Shown here in pieces: positions 17,341 through 26,219 of a stretch of DNA of 47,126 nt. The translations under genes and the position numbers were made by a program. The notes beneath the pieces are model-generated. The model did no database searches. It saw nothing but the letters and a program-made list of their open reading frames with translations, and was not told the origin of the DNA. The stretch is from Halomonas korlensis. Lineage in GTDB: Bacteria; Pseudomonadota; Gammaproteobacteria; Pseudomonadales; Halomonadaceae. Every line of letters begins with the position of its first letter. Within the stretch, counting starts at the first letter, position 1. The DNA is taken from the NCBI RefSeq assembly GCF_900116705.1, contig NZ_FPBP01000019.1, positions 1 to 47,126 of the forward strand. The letters run 5' to 3'.

Positions 17341-19146
17341 ATGGCAAGTTCCAGCGTCATCACGCACCCGCTGTCACGCCGCCAGATCCTGAAAGGCGGT
17401 GCGGCACTGGGCCTGGGATCGGCGGCAGCGCTTGGCTTGCGTCCCAGCTGGGCCAATCCCTGGGGCCGGACCAACGCCTATGCCAAGGGGGTCGAGGAAG
17501 GCCCCGAGGTGGCACTGGCCATCCGTCGTGAGTCGCTGCCGGTCGCGGGCCAGCAAACCCATCCGATCAGTATCAACGGGTCCAGCCCGGGGCCGCTGAT
17601 TCGTCTCAAGGAAGGCCAGGATGCGGTACTGCGCGTCACCAACCTGCTCGACGAGCCCACCTCCATCCACTGGCATGGATTGATCCTTCCGCCAGGCATG
17701 GACGGGGTGCCGGGATTGAGCTTCGCCGGCATCGCCCCGGGCGAGACCTTCACCTACCGTTTCCCGGTGCGCCAGAACGGCACCTACTGGTATCACAGCC
17801 ACTCCGGTCTGCAGGAGCAGCTCGGTCATGCCGGGCCGCTGATCATCGATGCGGCCGAGCGCGAGCCTTTCCGCTACGACCGTGAGCACGTCTTGCTGCT
17901 CACCGACTGGACCTTCGAGGACCCCATGTCGGTCTTCCGCAACCTAAAGACCGCCGAGGGCTACTACAACTTCCAGGAGCGAACCATCGCCGACTTCTTC
18001 GCCGACGTGCGCGAGAAGGGATTTGCCGCGACGGCCGAGATGCGCGGCATGTGGGCGAAAATGCGCATGAGCTCGCGGGATATCGCCGACGTCACCGGCA
18101 GCACCTATACCTATCTGCTCAATGGCCACTCGCCCGAGGAGAACTGGACGGCGCTGTTCAAGGCCGGTGAGCGGGTTCGCCTGCGGGTGATCAACGGCTC
18201 GGCCATGTCCTACTTCGACGTGCGCATCCCCGGACTGAATATGACCGTGGTGGCCGCCGACGGCCAGCCGGTGCAACCGGTTCCGGTCGATGAGTTCCGC
18301 ATCGCAGTGGCCGAGACCTATGACGTTCTGGTCATGCCCGAGGACAATACCGCCTACACCCTCTTCGCCGAGTCCATGGACCGCAGCGGCTATGCGCGCG
18401 CCACCCTGGCGCCCCGCGAGGGCATGGCCGCTGAAATTCCCGAGCGCCGCCAGATCGCCGATCGTGGCATGGAGGCCATGGGGGCTCATGGCATGGCGGG
18501 CATGGATCATTCCGACATGGAGAGCATGGACCACGCCAACATGCAGGGCATGGATCATTCCGATATGGAGAGCATGGACCACGCCAACATGCAGAGCATG
18601 GATCACTCCAGCCTGGGGGGTATGTCGGATGAGCGTAACGGAATGAAAGCCAGCGGCATGCTGGCAGCGGGGGCGGCGCAGCCGGGCTCTCGCTACGACC
18701 AGGCCGGTATCGGCATCGATCCCGACGCGCGCCGGACGCTGGTCTATCGCGACCTCAAGGCCTTTACGCCCTGGACGGACCGACGAGAACCGGGACGGGA
18801 GCTGGAGTTGCACCTCACCGGCAATATGGAACGCTACATGTGGTCCTTCGACGGCAAGAAATTCAGCGAGGTGACGGGTCCCCTTCACTTCGACAAGGAC
18901 GAGCGACTGCGCCTGATCCTGGTCAACGACACCATGATGGAGCACCCCATCCACCTCCACGGCATGTGGATGGAGCTGGAAAACGGCCAGGGCGAGCTGA
19001 TCCCCCGCAAGCACACCCTGAACGTCAAGCCCGGTGAGCGCGTCTCGGCACTGATCACCGCCGACGCGGAAGGCAGCTGGGCGTTCCACTGTCACCTGCT
19101 CTATCACATGGATGCCGGCATGTTCCGGGTCGTCAAGGTTTCGTAA
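17341..19146 (+). CDS. copA: Copper-resistance multicopper oxidase CopA
   Basis: This 601-residue periplasmic oxidase has a Tat signal (SRRQILKGG at 13-21). The four copper-binding segments are HWHGL (near 111), WYHSHSG (near 150), HPIHLHGMW (near 535) and HCHLLYHMDAGM (near 582-593), giving type 1, 2 and 3 sites. A Met/His/Asp-rich insert (about 375-430) holds two exact copies of a 16-residue unit, GMDHSDMESMDHANMQ, encoded by a 48-base tandem repeat at 18499-18594. CopA oxidises or sequesters periplasmic copper. It is followed nine bases later by copB. Confidence 0.95.
   Translation: MASSSVITHPLSRRQILKGGAALGLGSAAALGLRPSWANPWGRTNAYAKGVEEGPEVALAIRRESLPVAGQQTHPISINGSSPGPLIRLKEGQDAVLRVTNLLDEPTSIHWHGLILPPGMDGVPGLSFAGIAPGETFTYRFPVRQNGTYWYHSHSGLQEQLGHAGPLIIDAAEREPFRYDREHVLLLTDWTFEDPMSVFRNLKTAEGYYNFQERTIADFFADVREKGFAATAEMRGMWAKMRMSSRDIADVTGSTYTYLLNGHSPEENWTALFKAGERVRLRVINGSAMSYFDVRIPGLNMTVVAADGQPVQPVPVDEFRIAVAETYDVLVMPEDNTAYTLFAESMDRSGYARATLAPREGMAAEIPERRQIADRGMEAMGAHGMAGMDHSDMESMDHANMQGMDHSDMESMDHANMQSMDHSSLGGMSDERNGMKASGMLAAGAAQPGSRYDQAGIGIDPDARRTLVYRDLKAFTPWTDRREPGRELELHLTGNMERYMWSFDGKKFSEVTGPLHFDKDERLRLILVNDTMMEHPIHLHGMWMELENGQGELIPRKHTLNVKPGERVSALITADAEGSWAFHCHLLYHMDAGMFRVVKVS
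18499..18594 (+). repeat. 48-base tandem repeat inside copA
   Basis: Two in-frame copies (18499-18546 and 18547-18594) differ by one silent base (GAC to GAT). A partial third copy follows to about 18612. Each unit adds four Met and two His-Asp-type groups to the metal-binding insert, so copy number may vary between strains. Confidence 0.9.
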
Positions 19147-19155
19147 GGAGAAGGC

Positions 19156-19926
19156 ATGACTATCAACATCCCCATGACCGCCGCCGGCGCCGTGCTGACC
19201 ATGCTGACGCTTTCCGTCGCTCAGGCGGAAGACGGCTATGAGGCCCCGGACGACTGGCCCTCCCCCATGGTCGAGCACAACATGGCCATGGCGCTGTTCG
19301 ACCGACTCGAGTACGCCGTGCCCAACAAGGGGGACGAGGCGCTGGTCTGGGACTTCGAGGCCTGGTACGGCGGTGACGTCAACCGGGTCTACCTCAAGTC
19401 CGAGGGCGACAACGTGCAAGGCGACGGCGAGGATGCCGAGTTCGAGTCGCTGGAGTTGCTCTATAGCCGGCTCGTCGCCGACTTCTGGGAACTGCAGGGC
19501 GGCATCGGCTACCAGGGTGGGGTATTTTCGGATGACCATGCCGAGCGAACCTACGGCGTGGTGGGCCTGCAAGGGGTCATGCCCTATGGCATCGAGACCG
19601 ACCTGGCCCTACAGGTCAGTGATGAGGGAGACGTCTCGGCGAGCGTCGAGGGCGAGTACGACCTGCGCCTGACGCAACGCCTCTATTTGCAGCCACGTAC
19701 CGAAATTGCCGTCGCTGCCAGCGAGGTCGAGGCGTTCGGCGTCGGCGAGGGGCTCAACTCCGTGCGTGTCGGTATGCGCCTGGGCTATCAGGTAACCCGG
19801 CGGTTCGCACCCTACGTGGGTGGCTATTGGGAGAAGCAGTACGGCGACACCGCCGATCTCGCTCGCGCCAGCGGTGATGCCACGGAAGATACCGGCGTGG
19901 TGGCCGGCGTCCGGCTAATGTTCTGA
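19156..19926 (+). CDS. copB: Outer-membrane copper-resistance protein CopB
   Basis: This 256-residue protein has a signal peptide (1-24, ending AQAED) and a beta-barrel domain. The family start is seen in VEHNMAMALFDRLEYAV and the body has alternating strands ending in GVVAGVRLMF, with a terminal phenylalanine typical of outer-membrane barrels. CopB is the partner of CopA in Pseudomonas-type copper resistance. The usual N-terminal Met-rich repeat region of longer CopB proteins is absent. A terminator follows. Confidence 0.9.
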   Translation: MTINIPMTAAGAVLTMLTLSVAQAEDGYEAPDDWPSPMVEHNMAMALFDRLEYAVPNKGDEALVWDFEAWYGGDVNRVYLKSEGDNVQGDGEDAEFESLELLYSRLVADFWELQGGIGYQGGVFSDDHAERTYGVVGLQGVMPYGIETDLALQVSDEGDVSASVEGEYDLRLTQRLYLQPRTEIAVAASEVEAFGVGEGLNSVRVGMRLGYQVTRRFAPYVGGYWEKQYGDTADLARASGDATEDTGVVAGVRLMF

Positions 19927-19948
19927 CCTTCATTGTGTTTTCGATACC

Positions 19949-19970
19949 AACGCCACCGAAAGGTGGCGTT
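19949..19970 (+). terminator. Hairpin after copAB
   Basis: A perfect nine-base-pair stem, AACGCCACC (19949-19957) with GGTGGCGTT (19962-19970), closes the stable GAAA tetraloop. The following bases (CTCGATT) are only weakly T-rich. Confidence 0.75.
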
Positions 19971-20019
19971 CTCGATTGAGCCTGCTTTTCCATAATCATT
20001 TGACCGCGATCAACCGCCG

Positions 20020-20046
20020 GTCAGGCTAGATTCAGGATGAGTTCAG
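20020..20046 (+). promoter_or_regulatory. Candidate CopR repeat array upstream of lgt
   Basis: TTCAG at 20031-20035 and 20042-20046 repeat with the same 11-base period as at copI and copA. A third, imperfect unit (GTCAG, 20020-20024) extends the array by another 11 bases. The site lies about 100 bases before the lgt start; no good -10 is seen at the usual distance. Confidence 0.6.
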
Positions 20047-20149
20047 TTAGCGAGCCGAGACTGACACCAGCCATGACCTTGAGTCTTTGGTGCCAACCTA
20101 AGCAGAACACCGTCCAACTTCGGCAACCCGGAGCCACGAGGAGAACGCC

Positions 20150-20959
20150 ATGATTCCATATCCACAGATCGATCCCGTGGCATTTTCCTTTGGACCGATA
20201 CAGCTCCATTGGTACGGCCTGATGTATGTGGTAGGGCTGACGGCTGCATGGTGGCTGGGTCGGCGTCGCGCGCCTCGTCTTGGCCTGACCGACGATGATA
20301 TCGGCGACCTGATTTTCTATGGTGCCTTGGGGGTCGTTGTCGGTGGCCGCCTGGGCTATGCGCTTTTCTATGGGTTCGAGCAACTCCTGGCCAATCCCCT
20401 GTGGCTATTCAAGGTCTGGGAAGGCGGCATGAGTTTCCATGGCGGGCTTGCCGGTGTGCTGATAGCGGCGTGGCTGTTTGCTCGCCGTCACCGCTTGGCC
20501 TTCTTTCAGCTGACCGATTTCATCGCCCCGCTGGTGCCGATCGGCCTGGGTGCCGGGCGACTTGGCAATTTCATCAATCATGAGCTGCCGGGGAAGATCA
20601 GTGATGTTCCCTGGGCGATGGTCTTCCCTCCCATGATGGGAGTGGGACCTGAGCCGCGCCACCCATCAGCGCTCTATGAGTTTGCTTTGGAAGGCGTGGT
20701 GCTGTTTGCCGTGCTGTGGTGGCTGTCGCGGCGGCCGCAGCAGCAAGGCTTGATATCGGGGTTGTTCCTGCTTCTGTACGGCGCCTTCCGTTTCACCGTC
20801 GAGTTCGTGCGCTTGCCCGGTCCTCAGCTGGGCTTCATCGCCTTCGGCTGGCTGACCATGGGTCAGTTACTGACATTACCGATGCTGGCAGCAGGCGCGC
20901 TGCTGATTATCACGGCGTATCGCCGCCAGCAAACCTTGGTTGCTTCATCGGGGCATTGA
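20150..20959 (+). CDS. lgt: Prolipoprotein diacylglyceryl transferase in the copper island
   Basis: This 269-residue inner-membrane enzyme moves diacylglycerol from phosphatidylglycerol to the lipobox cysteine of prolipoproteins. Signatures are the N-terminal [13 protein letters not shown], the HGG motif in SFHGGLAG, and the Lgt signature [13 protein letters not shown]. About seven membrane helices are predicted by eye. Lgt is normally a single-copy essential gene beside thyA; here it lies in a copper cluster, so it is probably an accessory copy. AGGAGA precedes ATG 20150. Confidence 0.93.
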   Translation: MIPYPQIDPVAFSFGPIQLHWYGLMYVVGLTAAWWLGRRRAPRLGLTDDDIGDLIFYGALGVVVGGRLGYALFYGFEQLLANPLWLFKVWEGGMSFHGGLAGVLIAAWLFARRHRLAFFQLTDFIAPLVPIGLGAGRLGNFINHELPGKISDVPWAMVFPPMMGVGPEPRHPSALYEFALEGVVLFAVLWWLSRRPQQQGLISGLFLLLYGAFRFTVEFVRLPGPQLGFIAFGWLTMGQLLTLPMLAAGALLIITAYRRQQTLVASSGH

Positions 20960-21035
20960 GATATGCCACTGCCATGGGAGACATGGCGATAAGATTGGAA
21001 AAGCCTTATCGATATTGCACTTTACGGAGGTTGCC

Positions 21036-21377
21036 ATGAAACAACGTCGAGTGCACCGCTTGGGAGTCTCTGAAACTACTTTGGTTAACCGGCACTTAAA
21101 GCTTGATTCCAGAGACCTGAATGCAGTCCACGCGGCAGTAGCGGATATTGATGAGCTCTACGGGATCGACAATGTTTCCTTCGATGACAAGAAACGAAAG
21201 CTTCATCTGGCCTATGATGCCTCGCGCCTCTGTCTCGACTGTGTTGAAGAAATCCTGGATAAATATGCTGTCGAAATCAGCCATGATTGGTGGACCCGCT
21301 TCAAGGAAGAGCATTACCGGTTTGTCGACCAGAACGTGAAGGACAATGCCCAAAAGGAACCTTGGAGCTGCCATTGA
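21036..21377 (+). CDS. Small HMA-like protein, possible metal chaperone
   Basis: This 113-residue cytoplasmic protein has a ferredoxin-like alpha-beta pattern similar to HMA domains (LNAVHAAVADIDELYGIDNVSFD, then KLHLAYDASRLCLDCVEEIL). The canonical first-loop CxxC is absent; a CLDC motif instead lies in the second helix, and the protein ends in CH. GGAGG lies five bases before ATG 21036. It follows lgt and may share its transcript. The function is not known. Confidence 0.65.
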   Translation: MKQRRVHRLGVSETTLVNRHLKLDSRDLNAVHAAVADIDELYGIDNVSFDDKKRKLHLAYDASRLCLDCVEEILDKYAVEISHDWWTRFKEEHYRFVDQNVKDNAQKEPWSCH

Positions 21378-21636
21378 ATGGCATTTTTACTCATGCGCAA
21401 GGCTAGCCTGCGGGTGAGCGCTGCATGAAGCTACGCTTGGTCCGCTGAGCAACGGAGCTGCATGTAGCGCTTTTGCTTGGGATCATCGCATTTCGGCATG
21501 AAGACACCGACAGTTCCTTAATAGGAGCGAAATTCATGGTACGAATGGTGCCGAGAGGCCTCCCCGGCTGAGTGCCTAAGGCCGGGGAGGCCTCCGGCCT
21601 CCTTTCGCGATCTAAAGAGCGCTCCCACGGTGTGCC
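21378..21636. other. Intergenic region between convergent copper genes
   Basis: No protein-coding frame is convincing here. A perfect 13-base-pair stem, AGGCCTCCCCGGC (21556-21568) with GCCGGGGAGGCCT (21581-21593), lies between the rightward HMA-like gene and the leftward YVTN gene and probably acts as a shared terminator or insulator. Confidence 0.6.
21556..21593. terminator. Shared GC-rich hairpin between convergent units
   Basis: The stem is 13 perfect base pairs with a 12-base loop. On the plus strand it is followed by CCGGCCTCCTTTCG, a short T-containing tail. There is no strong T tract on the minus strand. Confidence 0.6.
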
Positions 21637-21705
21637 CTACGCGCGGCGTTCTTTCCTGCCGCCCAGCATCACGTCAATGTATGAAGAGTCGCATTGTGCC
21701 GTCAT
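21637..21705 (-). CDS. Possible 22-residue peptide after the YVTN gene
   Basis: ATG 21705 starts 13 bases after the YVTN stop and has an ideal AAGGAG site. The frame reads 22 residues (MTAQCDSSYIDVMLGGRKER then RA) and stops at 21637. It may be a real small protein, or the start of a gene whose remainder was lost. The ribosome site is the only positive evidence. Confidence 0.3.
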   Translation of the reverse strand: MTAQCDSSYIDVMLGGRKERRA

Positions 21706-21717
21706 GGTGGTGGCTCC

Positions 21718-22824
21718 TTACTGGCCTACCCAGGTCACGCCATTGGGACCTGGGCCGGTGTCATGGCGGCTGATGACGGTGCCGGCGTCCAGGTCGATGA
21801 CCGAGAGGCTGTCGTCATACAGGCTGGTGATGAAGGCAAAGCGGCCGGTGTCGTCGACACTGATGCCATGGGCCCCGGGACCGACTTCATGGGTGGCCAC
21901 GACCGACAGGCTATCAAGCGCGATGACCGAGACCCGGTTGTCGGGTTCGGCTTCACTGCCCTCATTGGCCACCAGCATGAAACGGCCATCCACGGTGGCA
22001 TGTACCTGGATCGGCATCCGGCCGACCTCGATACGCTCGATGACTTCACGGCTGGCGGTGTCGATGACGGCCACGCGATTCTCGTCGCGCAGTGAGACGA
22101 AGGCCCGAGCCCCATCCGGGGTGAAGCCCACCTGGACGGGTGCCTGACCCACCCGCAGGCGAGCGACCTCATCCCGCGCCGCGACATCGATCACCGAGAC
22201 GCTGCCGTCCAGCACGTTGGCCACATAGAGCTCTCGGCCGTCGGGGCTCAGGCGCAGGCCGTGGGGATACTCTCCGGTAGCGATGCTGGCCACGCTCTCC
22301 CTGGCCTCCAGGTCGACGACCGAGACGCTGTCCCCTCCGGCATTGGTGGCGAAGGCGAATCGACCTTCCAAGTCACTGACCACATGGGCTGGGTGGCGGC
22401 CTACGTCGATGCTGGCCACAGGAGCGCCGAGCGTCCCATTGGCCTGGTAGAGCTTGAGCTGCCCGGGGGCATCACCGTGGGCATGCCCGCCGCCGTTGCC
22501 ATGACCATGGTCGTCGGATACTGCTTCCCCCACGGCCATCAGGTAGCGGCCGGTCGCGCTGACCTGGACGTTGTGGGGCGTGATGCCGATGGATCGGGTA
22601 GTGGTCTCACCGCTTGTCAGGTTGATACGCGTGAGGGAAGCGCCATGCTCGTTGGCGGTAACGACCTCCCCCGCGGGAAGGGAGGCGGCGAGCGTCGGTG
22701 TCGTGGAGAGGGCCAGCCCGGCAGCTATGAGCCAGCAGAGGAGCAGGGGCTTCCCGTTGGGGGAACGGGTGGAAAGCAGGGATGCCTGGCGCGCCATTGC
22801 GGCCGATGGGAAACGGATAATCAT
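21718..22824 (-). CDS. Exported YVTN beta-propeller protein
   Basis: This 368-residue protein has an N-terminal signal segment (about 25-50, LLLCWLIAAGLALSTTPTLA) and about seven repeats of the YVTN/YncE type (GRFAFATNAGGDSVSVVDLE, ELYVANVLDGSVSVIDV). A His/Gly stretch (DDHGHGNGGGHAHGD) sits in an early loop and could bind metal. It is likely a periplasmic binding or scaffold protein. AGGAG lies before ATG 22824. It is the last large gene of the leftward copper operon. Confidence 0.87.
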   Translation of the reverse strand: MIIRFPSAAMARQASLLSTRSPNGKPLLLCWLIAAGLALSTTPTLAASLPAGEVVTANEHGASLTRINLTSGETTTRSIGITPHNVQVSATGRYLMAVGEAVSDDHGHGNGGGHAHGDAPGQLKLYQANGTLGAPVASIDVGRHPAHVVSDLEGRFAFATNAGGDSVSVVDLEARESVASIATGEYPHGLRLSPDGRELYVANVLDGSVSVIDVAARDEVARLRVGQAPVQVGFTPDGARAFVSLRDENRVAVIDTASREVIERIEVGRMPIQVHATVDGRFMLVANEGSEAEPDNRVSVIALDSLSVVATHEVGPGAHGISVDDTGRFAFITSLYDDSLSVIDLDAGTVISRHDTGPGPNGVTWVGQ

Positions 22825-22897
22825 GATGAACTCCTGATGAACGTAACGTTGATGCGAGTGGGTGTCGCGATCCGACGGCGATACCGTTGGCGTTCGA

Positions 22898-23230
22898 TCA
22901 GGCTCTGGGAGGGCGTCTGGGGGGTAGTGGGAACTGGGGGAGCACGGCCATGGCCAGTGTGATGGCCTGGCGTTGCGGACCCACCACGGGCAGCTGCGCC
23001 TGGACCGTGGTGGTAAAGCAGGTGACGCAGGAAGAGGCCTCATGGTCGTGCTCGATGTTATGGCCTTCACCCAAATGGCCATCAACCGATATCCATTCGG
23101 CTGCGATACCACAATCGACCTGAGGGCTCTCCATGGCGCCGTGGCTCGACAGCGTGACCATCGCAAACAGCAGCGCGAGCAGGAGGGCCAGTAGGCGGCC
23201 TCCCGTGCGCTGTGAGGATAATGTCCGCAT
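22898..23230 (-). CDS. DUF2946-like small exported protein (copy 2)
   Basis: This 110-residue protein has an N-terminal hydrophobic segment (RLLALLLALLFAMVTLSSHG), an acidic His-containing middle, a CVTC motif and a C-terminal PLPPRRPPRA. It is a paralogue of the 100-residue protein at 13577-13879. It lies between the DUF2933-like and YVTN genes. Likely periplasmic or membrane-anchored; its role in copper handling is inferred from context. Confidence 0.7.
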   Translation of the reverse strand: MRTLSSQRTGGRLLALLLALLFAMVTLSSHGAMESPQVDCGIAAEWISVDGHLGEGHNIEHDHEASSCVTCFTTTVQAQLPVVGPQRQAITLAMAVLPQFPLPPRRPPRA

Positions 23231-23341
23231 GGTGAACTCCCTTGAGCCAGGCCCTTAGCTTGCCTCCTTGTCCCCGGCGTTGCACTGACCTAGGGCAACT
23301 TTCCCTGAGAGTGTCACGATGAGAGGCGCGGGCAGGGCTGT

Positions 23342-23593
23342 TCACTCATCGCGGTGCTGACCGTGGCGATGCATGAACAGGTGCATGCCCAGGCAAAGCC
23401 CCATCGGCAGGAGCAGCAGCCAGATGCCGGCGCCGACGGGGGGGCCGAGCCACATGACAAGCAGCACGGCACCTCCCATCAATACCAGGCAGGCGGTCAT
23501 CATCCCTTTATGGAGGGCCCCGGCATGTGGTGACGGCGCCTCCTGTGACTCGGGCGTTCCTGAGGGGGGCTTGGTGGACTCTGGCCGTGTCAT
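23342..23593 (-). CDS. DUF2933-like small membrane protein (copy 1)
   Basis: This 83-residue protein has a polar proline-rich N-terminus, two hydrophobic helices (about 32-49 and 54-72) and the end LGMHLFMHRHGQHRDE. The MH-x-FMH-HxxH ending is shared with the protein at 27694-27939 and marks DUF2933-type proteins of copper and silver loci. The start overlaps the stop of the P1B-ATPase by four bases, so the two are coupled. Confidence 0.75.
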   Translation of the reverse strand: MTRPESTKPPSGTPESQEAPSPHAGALHKGMMTACLVLMGGAVLLVMWLGPPVGAGIWLLLLPMGLCLGMHLFMHRHGQHRDE

Positions 23594-26142
23594 GAGCGGT
23601 CTCCTTGGGCTTGGGGCTGGGCCGTTGGGGCAGCAGTTGATTGCTCATGGCGGGGTTGCTTGCGGGCATAACGCCGCTTGAGCAGCAACGAGTTGCCGAT
23701 CACCGAGAGGGAACTGGTGGTCATGGCGATGACGCCGATCATCGGGTGCAACAGGCCGATGGCGGCGATGGGGATAGCCGCCACGTTATAGGCGCTGGCC
23801 CAGATCAGGTTCTGGACGATCTTGCCGAAGGTGGCGCGAGAGAGGTGCATGGCGTCCACCACCGCGGTGAGCTCGCCGCGCACCAGGGTCACGTCGGCCG
23901 CCTCGATGGCCACGTCGGCCCCGGCGCCGATGGCGATGCCCACGTTGGCCTGTTTCAGTGCCGCGGCGTCGTTGATGCCGTCGCCGACCATGGCCACGTG
24001 GTTGCCGTGCTTCTCCTGCAGGGCACGGATGGCATCGACCTTGCCTTCTGGCAGCACGCCGGCCTGGACCTCGTCGATGCCCACCTCATCGGCCACGGCG
24101 CGGGCGGCGCGTTCGTTGTCGCCGGTGATCATCACCACATGCAGGCCCAGCTCGTGCATGCCACGGATGGCCTCGACCGACTCCTGCTTGAGGGTATCGG
24201 CCACGGCGACCAGCCCCAGGGCCTGACCATCGGCGGCGACGATCACCACGGTGCGGCCCTTGCCCTCGAGCTTGCCCATGGCGTCGTCCAGGGCCTCGAG
24301 GCCGGTCACGCCTTCCTCTTCGAGCAGGCGGCGATTGCCGATCAGCACGGTTTCATCGCCCACCTTGCCAGAAACACCGCGCGCCCCCGTGGAGCGGAAC
24401 TCGCTGACCTCGCCGGGTTTCACGTCGCGCTCCCGGGCGCCGTCGACGATGGCCCGGGCGATGGGGTGCTCCGGGGCGTTCTCGACGCTCGCCGCCAGGG
24501 TAAGCAGGCGGTTTTCGTCAACGCCCTCTGCGGCGACGGCCTCGGTGAGTTTGGGCTCGCCACGGGTAATGGTGCCGGTCTTGTCGAGCACCATCACCTT
24601 GACGTCCTTAAAGGTCTGGATCGCCTCGCCGGAGCGGATCAGGATGCCGCGCTCGGCACCGATGCCGGAGCCCACCATCAGCGCCGTGGGGGTGGCCAAG
24701 CCCAGCGCGCAGGGGCAGGCGATGACCAGCACGGCCACCGCGGCCAGTATCGCCAGCACCGGCGTGGCGGCCTCGGGGTTCACCCAGGGCAGGAAGGTGG
24801 CGCCCCAGTCGAGGATCGGCCGCAGAGCATCAGGAAACAGCGCCCAGACAATCAGGCTCGCCAGGGCAATGGCCAGTACTGCCGGCACGAAGCGGCCGGT
24901 CATGCGATCGGCAAATTCCTGGATCGGCACGCGCGAGCCCTGCGCCTGGTCGATCAGGCGCACCACCTGGGAGAGAAAGGTATCGCCGCCGACACGGGTC
25001 GCCTTGATCCGCAAGCGTCCCTCCTTGTTGATGGTGGCACCGATCACGCTGTCCCCGCTGCTCTTGTAGACCGGTATCGACTCGCCGGTGGCGATGGACT
25101 CGTCGAGGTGGCTCTCGCCCTCGACCACCTCGCCGTCGGTGGGGATCTTGTCGCCGGGACGCACGATCATGATGTCGCCCGGGGCCAGCTCCTTTACCGG
25201 CACCTCGACCTCCTCGCCATCGCGCTCGACGCGTGCCGTCTTGGCGCCCAGGGTCATCAGGCGGCGGATGGCCTGGGAGGCACGTCCCTTGGCCAAGGCC
25301 TCCAGGTAACGCCCCAGCAGGTGGAAGGTCATGATGGTGGCGGCCATCTCGATGAACGAGGTCATGGGATAGACGAAGCCGACCAGGCCGATCAGATAGG
25401 GCGGCAGGCTGCCCATGGAGATCAGCACATCCATGTTGAAGGTGCCGTTCTTCAGCGAGCGCCAGGTCGACTTGTGGGTGGCGATACCGCCATAGAGGAA
25501 CACCACCGGGAAGGCCAGTACGGCGATAATGGCGAGATACCCCGGAATCGGCTGCCAGAACATGTGCGGTATCATCAGCAGCATGATCAGGGTGGTGGGT
25601 ACCGCGGCGATGATCAGCCGCATGCGGGCCTGAGAAAGGTAGGCCTCCTCGATCTCGGCGTCGCTGTCGGCGTCGTCCGCCTCGTCGGCCTGCACGGCGG
25701 CCACGTCGTAGCCGGCTCCTTCCACGGCGCGCTTGAGTGCGTCACCATCGGGGCCATTCCTGGTCACGGTCACCGACACACGGTGGCTGGCGATATTGGT
25801 GTCGATCGATTCGATACCTTTGAGCCGCTCTAGGGTGCTGCGGATGATACCAGCGCAGTGGTCCGAGCCCATGCCCGGCACCGTCAGGCGAACCTGTTGC
25901 TTGCCGATCCCTCCACTGACGGCGGCCACGTCATACCCGGCCCCCTCAACGGCTTCCTTCACGGTGCCACCGTCGGGCCCGCCTGTTTCGATGGACACGC
26001 TGACATGGTGGTTGGCGATGTTGGTCTGGATCTCGCCGACGCCGTCGAGGCGTTCCAGTGTCTTGCGCACGATACCGGCACAGTGGTCGCTGCCCATGCC
26101 GGGCACCGTCAGGGTAATCGTGTTAGAGGGCGAGTCGCTCAT
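23590..26142 (-). CDS. Copper P1B-type ATPase with two SDHC-type HMA domains
   Basis: This 850-residue pump has two N-terminal HMA-like domains 75 residues apart, then the P1B core. Core motifs are the CPC in [12 protein letters not shown], phosphorylation site DKTGTITRGE, an HP locus (APEHPIARAI), and GDGINDAAALK, and the C-terminal helices carry YNVAAIPIAA and MTTSSLSVIGNSL, as in Cu(I) exporters. In both HMA domains the usual GMxCxxC is GMGSDHC (residues 15-21 and 90-96), so the first cysteine is serine. Met or His may complete the site. GGAG precedes ATG 26142. Confidence 0.93.
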   Translation of the reverse strand: MSDSPSNTITLTVPGMGSDHCAGIVRKTLERLDGVGEIQTNIANHHVSVSIETGGPDGGTVKEAVEGAGYDVAAVSGGIGKQQVRLTVPGMGSDHCAGIIRSTLERLKGIESIDTNIASHRVSVTVTRNGPDGDALKRAVEGAGYDVAAVQADEADDADSDAEIEEAYLSQARMRLIIAAVPTTLIMLLMIPHMFWQPIPGYLAIIAVLAFPVVFLYGGIATHKSTWRSLKNGTFNMDVLISMGSLPPYLIGLVGFVYPMTSFIEMAATIMTFHLLGRYLEALAKGRASQAIRRLMTLGAKTARVERDGEEVEVPVKELAPGDIMIVRPGDKIPTDGEVVEGESHLDESIATGESIPVYKSSGDSVIGATINKEGRLRIKATRVGGDTFLSQVVRLIDQAQGSRVPIQEFADRMTGRFVPAVLAIALASLIVWALFPDALRPILDWGATFLPWVNPEAATPVLAILAAVAVLVIACPCALGLATPTALMVGSGIGAERGILIRSGEAIQTFKDVKVMVLDKTGTITRGEPKLTEAVAAEGVDENRLLTLAASVENAPEHPIARAIVDGARERDVKPGEVSEFRSTGARGVSGKVGDETVLIGNRRLLEEEGVTGLEALDDAMGKLEGKGRTVVIVAADGQALGLVAVADTLKQESVEAIRGMHELGLHVVMITGDNERAARAVADEVGIDEVQAGVLPEGKVDAIRALQEKHGNHVAMVGDGINDAAALKQANVGIAIGAGADVAIEAADVTLVRGELTAVVDAMHLSRATFGKIVQNLIWASAYNVAAIPIAAIGLLHPMIGVIAMTTSSLSVIGNSLLLKRRYARKQPRHEQSTAAPTAQPQAQGDRS

Positions 26143-26219
26143 CGCTTGTCTCCTGCGGGCATTGCCGAGTGGACGGCCAAACATGGCCGTCCTGTTGCCT
26201 GAGTCTGTGACACCCCCGG

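Noticed and set aside
17944..19572. A 542-codon minus-strand frame opposite copA and copB
   Set aside because: It has low-complexity His/Val/Gly composition, spans two well-supported genes and has no ribosome site.
23641..25833. A 730-codon open frame on the plus strand opposite the P1B-ATPase
   Set aside because: It is the mirror of a high-GC gene on the other strand; the sequence is His/Gly/Asp-rich without any domain, and the opposite strand has all P1B-ATPase motifs.
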